From: an uncultured Flavobacteriaceae bacterium
Lineage (GTDB): Bacteria > Bacteroidota > Bacteroidia > Flavobacteriales > Flavobacteriaceae
NCBI GenBank assembly: GCA_943788165.1
Contig: CALSPF010000001.1
Location: 124,001-188,000, forward strand
Length of the DNA stretch: 64,000 nucleotides
Direction: 5' to 3'
Shown one piece after another: positions 54,995 to 63,816 of this stretch. How positions within the stretch are numbered: the first letter of the stretch is position 1; each line of letters opens with the position of its first letter. The notes below the pieces were generated by a model. It worked only from the letters and a program-made list of their open reading frames with translations. It did not search any database and was not told where the DNA came from. Both the position numbers and the translations under genes were made by a program.

Positions 54995-57900
54995 ATGCAA
55001 TTAAAAACACTTCATTTAGTTCTACTACTTTTTTTTTGCAATGGTTTAATTGCACAGGACTATTGGACATTTCAAAACGATATTCAGCGCATTAACGTTC
55101 AGACTGTCAGCCCTCAAACGTCAAAAATTAGATCAGTTCGTTTAAATGATACCCTCATTCGCGCAAAGATTGATGCCATTGATTTGACAAAGAAAAAGGC
55201 CTCAGACCTTTTCTTCTTCCCGAATGAAAATGGCCACCTAGAGTCTTTTTCATTAGTGTCAATTCCTCTTTTTGCCAACAAAAGTGCTCTCGCCCATCCA
55301 TCTATAAAAGCTTATCGTGGTCAAAGCACCGAGCGTATAAATGTATCTGTACGAATCACAGTTACTCCACGCGGACTAAGCGGAACAATGCGAACTTCTT
55401 CAGGATTTTTGTTTTTTCAACCCGCCAATGGTTCAATCTCTTCTTATGTGTTTTATCAACGAAAAGATATTTTTTCTGACCAAGAGGAAAGCCTATTTTG
55501 TACAACAGAAAATAGTTTTCCCAAAACCGAAAGCATAGCATTAAAAAATGAATTAGCAACAAAAAGCCAACTAACCGGATCATTGAAAACCTATCGATTT
55601 GCTGTAGCAACCTCCGGAGAATACACTCAGTATTGGGGAGACGATGACGACACCAATGGTGACAATACTCAAGATGCACTTGCTGCAGTTGCCAATACAA
55701 TTAATCGGATGAATGAAATTTTTGAGGTTGATTTGGGGGTTCGTTTGCTATTGGTTTCAAATACGGCAATCATTTACGACAATCCAGAAGAAGATCCTTT
55801 TGATGACAATTTAAACAGCGAAATTCAAGGAGTTTTAACGACCGAAGTTGGAGAGTCCAATTATGACGTTGGTCATCTGTTTCACCGTGGTTCAGCCAAC
55901 GGGAATGCCGGAAGTATTGGAAATGTATGTGAATCTTTTAAAAAAGGGAGTGGATTTTCGTCTCACCCATTTACGTCCACAAACGGAAGCTCGGGTGGTT
56001 TTTTAACGGACTATTTCGATATCGATTATGTTGCTCACGAGGTAGGCCATCAATTTGGTGGAACCCATACCTATTCTCATGAAAATGAGTTTAGCGGAGT
56101 AAATAGCGAACCGGGAAGTGGCTCATCCATCATGTCTTATGCAGGGATTGTGAGTGGACAAAATTTGCAACGACACAGTGACCCTTATTTTCATTACCAT
56201 AACATAGTACAAATTAATGCTTATTTAGCCCAGAATTCATGCCAACAAGTAGAGGTTGGAGTCAATCAAGTTCCCACAGTTTTTGCAGGGAATGATGTCA
56301 CAATCCCTATTGGGACTGCTTACGTATTGAATGCTGTTGCTCAAGATTCTGACGGAGATCAATTGACTTACTGTTGGGAACAATTGGATTCTGGCATAGT
56401 TCGTTCGCAAGATTTTGGACCTCAAATAATTGCAGGAAGTATGAATAGGTCGTTGCCTCCCAACGTAAATTCTACTCGAACGATACCTCGTTTAGCAGCT
56501 ATTTTGAGCGGTGATTTAACTGAAATAAACCCTTTTTTGAATTCGGGTTGGGAAACAGTTTCGATGGTAGAACGCACACTTCGATGGGGAGTTACGGTAC
56601 GTGACAGAAATCAAAACGCCCCAAATGGGGTTGGGTTTACTGCGCAAGATGAAAAAATAATTTCTGTGGAAGACGACGCAGGGCCTTTCGTGGTTCTTTC
56701 TCAAGACAATTTATCAGTAATCTGGAGAGCAGGTGCAAATGAACTGATCGAATGGGATGTTGCTAGGACCAATAGAGCTCCCATTAATACCCAAACCGTA
56801 TCAATATATCTTTCGGTTGATGGAGGCCAAAGTTTTCCCTATCCTTTGGTTGAAAACACCTTGAATAACGGTAAAGCCTATATTGTTGTTCCTGCGGGTA
56901 TTACCAGTGCAAATGCACGTATAAAAATTGTAGCCGATGAGAATATATATTTTGCGGTTAACTCAACACCCTTCCAGGTGGAAGAGCGTTCTTTTGCACT
57001 TCCTTTTGTTGAAGTTGCCAAGGAGAATTGTGGAACGGGAAATGTTCGTTTTGACCTAAATTTCGAAATTTTTGATGCTTTTTCTTCTACAGTTAGTTTA
57101 AGTATAACAGGCCTTCCGCCTGCCATTAGTGCTTCGATTAATCCGCTTGTTGTTCAAACTGATGGAACAACGGTTACCCTTGAGTTGGTGACTGATGAAA
57201 CCATAACAGGCACCTATTCAGCCACTCTTGTGGGTGCCTCCAGCAAAACGCAGGTGGAGCAACCGTTTTTTATACGTTTTTTATCTCCCACAGTTCCAGT
57301 GCCCTCGGTACAATCACCCGCAGATTTATCAGAAAACCTGCCTTCATTTGTCAATTTCACTTGGGAAAAAAGTGCAGAAGCTGATTTATATCGTTTTGAG
57401 CTGAGTAAAGAGCAAGATTTTTCAACAACAGTGGTAAACGAAAACCTTTTGTTAAATACTATTCAAGTAGATGATTTGGAGGGTTTAACAACTTACTACT
57501 GGCGTGTCTCTATGCTCAATAATTGTGGTGTAAGCGCACCTAGTTCAGTGCAACAATTTAGTACAGCTCCAATTGTTTGTCAAACCTTTACAGCCTTTGA
57601 CGCTCCATTCCCCATAGAAGATGCCACTCAATCCCAGCAAGGGGTGACTGAAGTTCTTATTGCTGTGGTAGATTCACTTACCGTGTTGGATATAGATGTA
57701 AAACTACGTTTAACACACACCTTTGTTGGCGATCTCAGCATTCGCTTAATTAGTCCAGCTGGGGATGAAGTTAGTTTGATAAGAAACCGGGGAGGAGAGG
57801 GGCAAAACTTCAACAATACCACTTTTGATGCGGAAGCCGAACCTAGAATAACATCAGCATCAGCCCCCTTTACCGGTACTTTTCGACCTGAAGGAGACTT

Positions 57901-58861
57901 GACGCAATTTTACGGGAGTATTGCGCGAGGTATTTGGCGTTTAAAGATAATAGACAGTGGCCCCATCGATACTGGGGAAGTGAAGTTATTTGCTTTGAAT
58001 TTTTGTTTTGATGGACAACCTCAATTGAATGAAGATACCGACCTAATACCGAGTGATGAAGACAATTGCCCTTTGATTACAAATTCAGATCAGCTTGATA
58101 CAGACAGCGATGGCGAGGGAGATATTTGCGATATAGATGCCCAGCGAAATTTCACCATTGTTAAAAGTGATGAAACCTGTATTGACCGAAATAATGGAAG
58201 TATTATTATTTCTTCGGTTGCTCAATTTGATTATGATATTGATGTTATAGGCCCTAGCGGATTCCGATATAACTCACCCTTTTCTGATGAATCAATTGCA
58301 TTCGATGGTCTACAAAGTGGAGATTATCTTTTGTGTATAACCAGCGATGATGTTCCAGATTTTGAGCAATGTTTTACTGTATCTATCCTTGAGCCCGCTC
58401 CATTGTCTGTTAATGCAAATATCAATGCCTCCGCCTCTATGGTAACCCTTGATCTTAGTGGAAGTAAAGAATATATTATTGGGCTAAATGAACTTGTGTT
58501 TGAGGCAAACAATGTGTCAGAAAAAACACTTCCGTTGGATAAAGGGCTTAATGTTATTACAGTCAAGACTTCGTTAAGTTGTCAAGGAGAATACAAAGAA
58601 TTGATTTATATCGATGAGCCCTCACTCTTATACCCTAATCCAGTTGTTGACGAAGTTGCTATTTTGGTGGGCGGTTCTGCACAGATAGCAGAAGTTTTTG
58701 TCTACGATATTCAAGGAAATATAAGTTATTATAAAGAATTTTTAATGCTCAATGCTTCTCGTCAAATTTTGATTGACGTAAATCATCTATCGCAAGGAAA
58801 TTATATTGTTAAGGTGGTAACAAGTACCACCGAAGAAAACCTTAGATTTATTAAGCAATGA
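54995..58861 (+). CDS. Secreted reprolysin-like zinc metalloprotease with T9SS sorting domain
   Basis: A 1288-residue secreted multidomain protease. It has a signal peptide (LHLVLLLFFCNGLIAQ) and a propeptide region (to about 195), then a metzincin/reprolysin domain with the zinc site H348-E-V-G-H-Q-F-G-G-T-H and the following Met-turn SIMSYAG. After a PKD-like/cadherin-like stretch (about 420-700) come an FN3 domain (about 780-860, FVNFTWEKSAEADLYRFELS), a P-domain (about 870-1010, LTHTFVGDLSIRLISPAGDEV) and a thrombospondin type 3-like Ca2+ repeat (about 1015-1045, DEDNCPLITNSDQ). The C-terminal type A T9SS sorting domain (LLYPNPVVDEVAI ... YIVKV) marks it as a substrate of the T9SS whose SprA is in this window. 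Confidence 0.93.
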   Translation: MQLKTLHLVLLLFFCNGLIAQDYWTFQNDIQRINVQTVSPQTSKIRSVRLNDTLIRAKIDAIDLTKKKASDLFFFPNENGHLESFSLVSIPLFANKSALAHPSIKAYRGQSTERINVSVRITVTPRGLSGTMRTSSGFLFFQPANGSISSYVFYQRKDIFSDQEESLFCTTENSFPKTESIALKNELATKSQLTGSLKTYRFAVATSGEYTQYWGDDDDTNGDNTQDALAAVANTINRMNEIFEVDLGVRLLLVSNTAIIYDNPEEDPFDDNLNSEIQGVLTTEVGESNYDVGHLFHRGSANGNAGSIGNVCESFKKGSGFSSHPFTSTNGSSGGFLTDYFDIDYVAHEVGHQFGGTHTYSHENEFSGVNSEPGSGSSIMSYAGIVSGQNLQRHSDPYFHYHNIVQINAYLAQNSCQQVEVGVNQVPTVFAGNDVTIPIGTAYVLNAVAQDSDGDQLTYCWEQLDSGIVRSQDFGPQIIAGSMNRSLPPNVNSTRTIPRLAAILSGDLTEINPFLNSGWETVSMVERTLRWGVTVRDRNQNAPNGVGFTAQDEKIISVEDDAGPFVVLSQDNLSVIWRAGANELIEWDVARTNRAPINTQTVSIYLSVDGGQSFPYPLVENTLNNGKAYIVVPAGITSANARIKIVADENIYFAVNSTPFQVEERSFALPFVEVAKENCGTGNVRFDLNFEIFDAFSSTVSLSITGLPPAISASINPLVVQTDGTTVTLELVTDETITGTYSATLVGASSKTQVEQPFFIRFLSPTVPVPSVQSPADLSENLPSFVNFTWEKSAEADLYRFELSKEQDFSTTVVNENLLLNTIQVDDLEGLTTYYWRVSMLNNCGVSAPSSVQQFSTAPIVCQTFTAFDAPFPIEDATQSQQGVTEVLIAVVDSLTVLDIDVKLRLTHTFVGDLSIRLISPAGDEVSLIRNRGGEGQNFNNTTFDAEAEPRITSASAPFTGTFRPEGDLTQFYGSIARGIWRLKIIDSGPIDTGEVKLFALNFCFDGQPQLNEDTDLIPSDEDNCPLITNSDQLDTDSDGEGDICDIDAQRNFTIVKSDETCIDRNNGSIIISSVAQFDYDIDVIGPSGFRYNSPFSDESIAFDGLQSGDYLLCITSDDVPDFEQCFTVSILEPAPLSVNANINASASMVTLDLSGSKEYIIGLNELVFEANNVSEKTLPLDKGLNVITVKTSLSCQGEYKELIYIDEPSLLYPNPVVDEVAILVGGSAQIAEVFVYDIQGNISYYKEFLMLNASRQILIDVNHLSQGNYIVKVVTSTTEENLRFIKQ

Positions 58862-59535
58862 GACTAGTGAAGAATCTACACATCGTTTTGTTTTTTGTTT
58901 TAATGGGCTGTAAAGACCCAATTCCTGCCCCCGAGGCGGCGCTTCTTCAACTGCCTGAAGCCGATCAAAGCTGCTTATATGTTTCTGTGGGGTCAACTAC
59001 AGCGAGGGTTTTATTTAGCTGGGATTTAGCCCAACATACTGATACATATACGTTAAATGTGGTGAATTTGACAACGCAGAAGTTAACATCAATACGTACA
59101 GAAGAAATAAGAGCAACGTTGACTTTGGACAGAGGAGCTCCCTTTAGTTGGGAGGTCGTTAGTTCTTCCGAACTAAGTAATGTAGAAACACCAAGCCTGT
59201 CTAGGCTTTTCTATTTAGAGGGTGTGCAACGATTTAACTTTGTTCCTTTTCCTGCAAAACTCGTTTCTCCGCAAATGGATCAACTAATTGATTTGACAGA
59301 TGGGGGCGTTTCTCTGGTCTGGATTGGCCTCGATTTGGATGACGATATTGTGAGTTATAGTATTGCGTTGGGAACAAGCGAAGAGACGTTAAATGAGGTT
59401 GCTCCTGGGGTTGAAAGCACAAATCACAGAGTGAATTTACTGGCCAATACATTCTATGTTTGGCAGGTTTTAACGCGAGATGAATCAAACAATATTTCTA
59501 CTTCACCCTACTTTCGGTTTCAAACGGCCCCTTAG
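58858..59535 (+). CDS. Lipoprotein with fibronectin type III-like domains
   Basis: A 225-residue predicted lipoprotein. The lipobox LMGC ends the signal peptide at about residue 19. Two Ig/FN3-like beta-sandwich modules follow; phrases TARVLFSWDLAQHTDTYTLNVVN and GGVSLVWIGLDLDDDIVSYSIALG show the usual strand rhythm, each ending in a Y/F-W-V-type core (FSWEVV, FYVWQVLTRDESNN). Its ATG overlaps the metalloprotease stop (ATGA), so the two are coupled. It may hold or assist the protease at the cell surface (inference). No enzymatic motif is seen. It converges with pth, 4 bp apart. Confidence 0.85.
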   Translation: MRLVKNLHIVLFFVLMGCKDPIPAPEAALLQLPEADQSCLYVSVGSTTARVLFSWDLAQHTDTYTLNVVNLTTQKLTSIRTEEIRATLTLDRGAPFSWEVVSSSELSNVETPSLSRLFYLEGVQRFNFVPFPAKLVSPQMDQLIDLTDGGVSLVWIGLDLDDDIVSYSIALGTSEETLNEVAPGVESTNHRVNLLANTFYVWQVLTRDESNNISTSPYFRFQTAP

Positions 59536-59539
59536 TACA

Positions 59540-60163
59540 TTACTTTCCGTTGAATTGATTCATGGTGTTTTGTGGACCTTGCGTAGTATAGGAATAAATG
59601 ATTTCTTCAATCATTTCGTAGCGCTCTTTCAAGAGAGACTGCTCTAGCGTTGACCATTTTCCTAACACAAAATCTACCGTATTATAGCCTTTATCCTCTG
59701 AATGTATTCCAAATCGAAGACGTGCATAATTTTGTGTATTCAATTGTGCTTGAATATCTTTCAAGCCGTTGTGTCCACCATCACTCCCTTTTGTTTTTAA
59801 ACGAAGTGTTCCAAAAGGAAGATTCAGGTCATCTGTGATGATTAAAATATTTTCTAATGGAATATTTTCTTTTAAGGCCCAATAACGCACAGCTTTCCCG
59901 CTATTATTCATAAAGGTGGAGGGCTTGTGGAAGTAAATAAGTCTTCCTTTGAGGCGCGTTTTGGTCATTGAGCCATAGCGTAATTCTTCAAAGCTTAATC
60001 CTTTTTTTGCAGCCAGCACATTTAAAGCATCAAAACCAATGTTATGACGTGTTTCATCGTATTCTGTGCCAATATTTCCTAAGCCAACAATTAAATATTT
60101 TTTCACCTCTCCAGAATTTGAGTCTGTTGTTTTATTGCCGAAAAGCCAGTTTAAAAAAGACAT
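59540..60163 (-). CDS. pth: Peptidyl-tRNA hydrolase
   Basis: A 207-residue Pth, which releases peptides from drop-off peptidyl-tRNA. The core starts after an N-terminal extension of about 20 residues (KKYLIVGLGNIG). The catalytic H40 is in YDETRHNIGFDAL. HKPSTFMNNSGKAV, ITDDLNLPFGTLRLKTKGSDGGHNGLK and YARLRFGI are intact. It follows rplY on the minus strand but with a terminator between. Confidence 0.95.
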   Translation of the reverse strand: MSFLNWLFGNKTTDSNSGEVKKYLIVGLGNIGTEYDETRHNIGFDALNVLAAKKGLSFEELRYGSMTKTRLKGRLIYFHKPSTFMNNSGKAVRYWALKENIPLENILIITDDLNLPFGTLRLKTKGSDGGHNGLKDIQAQLNTQNYARLRFGIHSEDKGYNTVDFVLGKWSTLEQSLLKERYEMIEEIIYSYTTQGPQNTMNQFNGK

Positions 60164-60178
60164 ATCGGTGTAAAAATA

Positions 60179-60217
60179 AAAAAAGCATCTGTGAATTAAC
60201 CTCAGATGCTTTTTTTA
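60179..60217. terminator. Bidirectional terminator between rplY and pth
   Basis: AAAAGCATCTG (60181-60191) pairs with CAGATGCTTTT (60202-60212) around a 10-nt loop, with A/T tracts on both sides. On the minus strand it lies between the rplY stop and the pth start and would end or weaken the prs-rplY transcript. Confidence 0.88.
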
Positions 60218-60234
60218 TTCTGTGTAAACGTAAA

Positions 60235-60843
60235 TTATTCTGCAGCTTCAGCTGAATCTTCGGTAACTGTTTCTTCAACCACGTCTTCTATTACAGATGC
60301 TCTTGAAGTTTTTACTTGACAAATAACAGTGTTGTCTGGGTGTAAGAACGAGTAGTCCTCAGAAGCTAGTTGTGCCTTGTATAGTTTATCACCAAGTTTT
60401 AATTCAGAAATATCGGCTACGATAACATCTGGTAAATTTTTAGGCAATGCACGTACACGTAGTTTGCGTTTGTTTAAGATCAATGTTCCTCCGCTGTTCA
60501 AAACTCCAGGAGCCGCTCCTTCAACAACCACAGGAATGTTGATAGAAATTTCTTTCCCTTCGTTCAACTGATAAAAGTCGATGTGAAGAATTTTGTCAGT
60601 TACAGGGTGAAACTGAATGTCTTGTAGGACAGCGTCAAATGTTCCCTCCTCCGTTTTAATCACAACCGTATGCGCGTTGGGTGTGTAAACTAATTTGCTG
60701 AAATCGAGTTCTTTCGCTGCAAAGTGTATAGGCTCTTTTTCGCCATACAAAACACAGGGAACCATCTCAGCATTGCGTAAGGCTTTTGTTGCTTTCTTGC
60801 CTACACTTTCTCTTTTAGATCCGTTAATTGTAATTGATTCCAT
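60235..60843 (-). CDS. rplY: 50S ribosomal protein L25/general stress protein Ctc
   Basis: A 202-residue L25 of the long TL5/Ctc type. The N-terminal L25 domain binds 5S rRNA (residues about 1-90, [24 protein letters not shown]). The C-terminal TL5-like beta domain (from about 95) runs to a tail rich in E, V and A (about 178-202). It follows prs by 6 bp; prs-rplY-pth is a widely kept order in bacteria, linking nucleotide supply with translation. Confidence 0.95.
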   Translation of the reverse strand: MESITINGSKRESVGKKATKALRNAEMVPCVLYGEKEPIHFAAKELDFSKLVYTPNAHTVVIKTEEGTFDAVLQDIQFHPVTDKILHIDFYQLNEGKEISINIPVVVEGAAPGVLNSGGTLILNKRKLRVRALPKNLPDVIVADISELKLGDKLYKAQLASEDYSFLHPDNTVICQVKTSRASVIEDVVEETVTEDSAEAAE

Positions 60844-60849
60844 ATTGAT

Positions 60850-61779
60850 TTAATTGATAAAATTTTCGTGAATTGATTTGTTGAGGTGCACACTTTTCAT
60901 GGTAGAACCAAAGAGTTCTGCACAGCTCAATATTTTTATTTTGGGACTTTCGTTTTTTGGTGGAATGGTATCAGTAATGATGAGTTCTTCCAATGCGGAG
61001 TTCTCAACACGTTCATGCGCATTACCCGATAAGATACCGTGTGTACATACGGCACGAACAGAAAGTGCGCCACGCTCAATCATGAGTTCAGCAGCTTTTG
61101 TTAACGTTCCAGCGGTGTCTACCATGTCGTCAACCAAGACAACGTTTTTTCCTTTAACGTCTCCAATCAATTCCATGTGGGAAATCACATTGGCTTTTTG
61201 ACGTTGCTTGTAACAAATAACTACATCGCTACTCAAGAACTTAGAATAGGCATAAGCTCTTTTAGAGCCACCCATGTCTGGAGATGCAATGGTTAAGTTA
61301 TCAAGGTTTAAGTTTTTTAAATAGGGAACAAAGATGGTGGAAGCGAATAAGTGATCAACTGGTTTTTCAAAAAACCCTTGAATTTGGTCTGCATGTAAAT
61401 CCATAGTGATGATGCGTGTAGCTCCTGCAGTTTCCAAAAGCTTGGCAATCATTTTTGCTCCAATGGGCACACGTGGTTTGTCTTTTCTGTCTTGACGTGC
61501 CCAACCAAAATAGGGCATTACAGCAGTAATGTGTCGAGCAGAAGCGCGTTTTGCGGCATCTAACATCAATAACATTTCCATTAAATTGTCTGAACTTGGA
61601 TGAGTAGATCCAACAATAAATACGCGTGAACCGCGAACAGATTCCTCAAATGAGGGCTGAAATTCTCCATCGCTATAGCGAGAGAACGCAACCTTTCCCA
61701 TGGGGATACCGAAGTTTTTTGCGATTTGTCTCGCAAGGTCTTCACTCTGTGTACAACTGAAAATTTTTGCCTCTGTCAT
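60850..61779 (-). CDS. prs: Ribose-phosphate pyrophosphokinase
   Basis: A 309-residue PRPP synthetase making phosphoribosyl pyrophosphate from ribose 5-phosphate and ATP. Seen are KVAFSRYSDGEFQPSFEESVRG, the ATP-binding MPYFGWARQDRKDKPR, the catalytic and flexible-loop region KRAYAYSKFL, and the PRPP-binding VVLVDDMVDTAGTLTKA. Length is standard for class I enzymes. It carries its own promoter (61826-61819) and heads prs-rplY. Confidence 0.97.
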   Translation of the reverse strand: MTEAKIFSCTQSEDLARQIAKNFGIPMGKVAFSRYSDGEFQPSFEESVRGSRVFIVGSTHPSSDNLMEMLLMLDAAKRASARHITAVMPYFGWARQDRKDKPRVPIGAKMIAKLLETAGATRIITMDLHADQIQGFFEKPVDHLFASTIFVPYLKNLNLDNLTIASPDMGGSKRAYAYSKFLSSDVVICYKQRQKANVISHMELIGDVKGKNVVLVDDMVDTAGTLTKAAELMIERGALSVRAVCTHGILSGNAHERVENSALEELIITDTIPPKNESPKIKILSCAELFGSTMKSVHLNKSIHENFIN

Positions 61780-61818
61780 TTTTTCCTAATCCTTTTAGGT
61801 TCTATTAATTAGGGATTG

Positions 61819-61826
61819 CAAATGTA
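61819..61826 (-). promoter_or_regulatory. Bacteroidota -7 box of prs
   Basis: On the minus strand TACATTTG fits TAnnTTTG exactly and lies about 39 bp upstream of the prs ATG; a TTC at the -33 spacing is one base off the TTG consensus. Confidence 0.65.
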
Positions 61827-61889
61827 AAAATTTATTTTCCTTCTAGAACTTAAAATGCTAGTTTTTCTAGGTCTTAATATTTATTTGAT

Positions 61890-61897
61890 TAATTTTG
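61890..61897 (+). promoter_or_regulatory. Bacteroidota -7 box of the tRNA-Leu gene
   Basis: TAATTTTG fits TAnnTTTG and lies 11 bp upstream of the tRNA 5' end, as expected for a short tRNA leader. Confidence 0.6.
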
Positions 61898-61908
61898 TGC
61901 TCCTTGAT

Positions 61909-61990
61909 GCCTTGGTGGCGGAATTGGTAGACGCGCTGGATTCAAAATCCAGTTCTTTCGGGAGTGTGGGTTCGATTCCCACCCAAGGTA
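61909..61990 (+). tRNA. tRNA-Leu (anticodon CAA)
   Basis: An 82-nt type II (long variable arm) tRNA. The acceptor stem GCCTTGG pairs with CCAAGGT (one G-U pair), discriminator A73. The anticodon stem CTGGA/TCCAG encloses the loop TTCAAAA with anticodon CAA, reading UUG. The T arm is GTGGG-TTCGATT-CCCAC. The D arm contains the conserved GG of TTGGTAGAC. CCA is not encoded and must be added by the nucleotidyltransferase. It is flanked by its own -7 box and terminator. Confidence 0.97.
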
Positions 61991-61992
61991 CT

Positions 61993-62026
61993 AAATGCAA
62001 TCCTTTACAGGCTTGCATTTTTTTTT
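61993..62026. terminator. Terminator between tRNA-Leu and the convergent enoyl-CoA hydratase gene
   Basis: AAATGCAA (61993-62000) pairs with TTGCATTT (62013-62020), followed by T to 62026. It ends the tRNA transcript on the plus strand. The minus-strand gene from 62853 converges on it and may use the same hairpin. Confidence 0.82.
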
Positions 62027-62034
62027 GATCCTAA

Positions 62035-62853
62035 CTAAAACTTGGGCTTTCGTTTTTCTAAAAAAGCAGTAAGACCTTCTTTTCCTTCTTCTGATTCCCG
62101 AACGGTCGCAATTACATCTGCGGTGTAATCAATCACTCCATCATTAATGGATTGATGTGCTAGGTTAAGCAATAGTGCTTTGGTGATTTCCATTGCCTTT
62201 GGCGCGTTATGTGTGATTTTTGCCGCCAAGGTGTTTACCTTTTCATTGAATTCTTCTACAGAAAAAAGACCTGATAAGAATTGGCAGTCAACCGCCTGTT
62301 GGCCCTGCATGACTTCAGCCGTTAACATTAATCGGTGTGCGTTGCGAAGCCCAATGGCTTTTATCACATATGGACCAATGGTGGCTGGTACCATTCCAAT
62401 TTTAACTTCACTCAAACATATTTTAGTTTCTAGGGTTCCAAAGGCCATATCACAGCAGCATAGCAAACCAACACCTCCGCCATAAGCTGCTCCGTTAACT
62501 CGGGCAATGGTTGGTTTAGGGAATTCGTGCAAGCTACTCATCAAAAAAGCCAAGTTTTGCGCATCCTCTTTGTTTTCCTTGAAAGAATTGTATCCAATGG
62601 TTTTCATATAATTGATGTCACCCCCGGCAGAAAAGTTTGCTCCTGTTCCAGTGAGTACGAGTACTTTCACATTTTCATTCTCAGCAGCATTTTCAAGTGT
62701 GAGGAGAATGTTTTCAATTTGTTCTCTGTTGAAGGCGTTGTGTACTTGGGGTCGATCCATTATCAAATACAACACCCCTTCTGGCGATAGAAATTGACGT
62801 AATTCTTTTGAACTAGATTGTTCTGTGCAATTGGGAGGAAGAAAGTCGTACAC
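62035..62853 (-). CDS. Enoyl-CoA hydratase/isomerase (crotonase) family protein
   Basis: A 272-residue crotonase-fold protein. The oxyanion-hole segments are GTGANFSAGGDINYM and ARVNGAAYGGGVGLLCCCDMAF. The second catalytic area is LSEVKIGMVPATIGPYVIKAIG, with a glutamate (in SEVKIGM) at one of the two usual catalytic positions. It probably hydrates or isomerises an enoyl-CoA in fatty-acid or amino-acid breakdown (methylglutaconyl-CoA hydratase-like members have this motif pattern), but the substrate is not settled. It is a single gene, with no neighbouring beta-oxidation genes. Confidence 0.9.
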   Translation of the reverse strand: MYDFLPPNCTEQSSSKELRQFLSPEGVLYLIMDRPQVHNAFNREQIENILLTLENAAENENVKVLVLTGTGANFSAGGDINYMKTIGYNSFKENKEDAQNLAFLMSSLHEFPKPTIARVNGAAYGGGVGLLCCCDMAFGTLETKICLSEVKIGMVPATIGPYVIKAIGLRNAHRLMLTAEVMQGQQAVDCQFLSGLFSVEEFNEKVNTLAAKITHNAPKAMEITKALLLNLAHQSINDGVIDYTADVIATVRESEEGKEGLTAFLEKRKPKF

Positions 62854-62889
62854 GATTATTTTTTTTTACGAAGATAACTCAAACTTCTG

Positions 62890-63787
62890 TTATGCAGAAT
62901 TCTGGATGAAATCGATGAGTTCTTTCTCTGTTATTTTGGGATTTGCTCCCTGTTTAGAAGCCACCAGTGCACCCATTGCGCATGCGCATTCTAGGCTTTC
63001 TTCTGGCCTGCGTTTTGTCAATATACCTTCTAGTAGGGTGCCCAAGAAAGAATCGCCTGCGCCAACGGTGTCGGCTACCTCAATGGGAAACCCTTTTTGT
63101 GTGTAGAAAGTGCCCGCTAAATACAACAAAGCACCCTCACTTCCTCTGGTGACACAAATGTTATGCGTATTGGAGTGTTTGGCAATATGCTTGATTTGAT
63201 TTTCCACTTGAGAACTGGCACAGCCCATTTCTTGGGAAATCTCTGTCAACTCCTCATCGTTAAATTTTATGAAATTGGCGGCTTTCATTAAATCATCTAG
63301 CAAATCATAAGTATAATGTGGTGGACGAAGATTGACATCAAACACCTTAAAAGATGCAATGGTTAAAAGCTGGAATAACGTTTGTTTTGTCACCTTATCT
63401 CTTGTTGCCAAGCTGCCAAAAAGGAATAAATCACACTTCCTAACAGCTTCAAGAAGCTCCGGCCTAACAGCGATCTTATCCCATGCAGCAGGCTGAGCAA
63501 TGTCGTAACTGGCTGAGCCTTTGTCATTAAGAGTGACAATAACTTTTCCTGTGTCAAATTGATTGGTTTGTTGAATGTGATCGATTTTCAACCCACTTTG
63601 CTCTACAAAATCAAGTAGTTCTTCTCCCAAATCATCTTTTCCCACTTTACTTACAAGAGTAGTTTGGAGGCCTAAAGCGCATAGACGTAAAATAGCATTG
63701 AGCGGAGCCCCGCTAATTTTTTTACCCTCTGGAAAAACATCCCATAGTACCTCACCAAAACAAATGATATTTTTTGACGTAATTCAT
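62890..63787 (-). CDS. PfkB-family carbohydrate kinase, probable fructokinase, with a frameshift near its start
   Basis: A PfkB/ribokinase-fold sugar kinase. The C-terminal signature is VADTVGAGDSFLGTLLEGIL (catalytic Asp in GAGD). The frame continues upstream of 63645 without a stop through TTLVSKVG, SGAPLNAILRLCALGL and ICFGEVLWDVFPEG, the expected N-terminus. Then no ATG, GTG or TTG occurs in that frame before a stop (TGA at about 63788-63786). An ATG at 63787 is one base out of frame, with a run of six T on the plus strand (63770-63775) between; five would give M-N-Y-V-K-N-I-I-C-F-G-E in frame and a 298-residue kinase of normal length. It follows a GH32 gene 29 bp upstream, which points to fructose as substrate. 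Confidence 0.85.
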
Positions 63788-63816
63788 ATAGTTCTTAACC
63801 TCTTATGCACTGTGTT

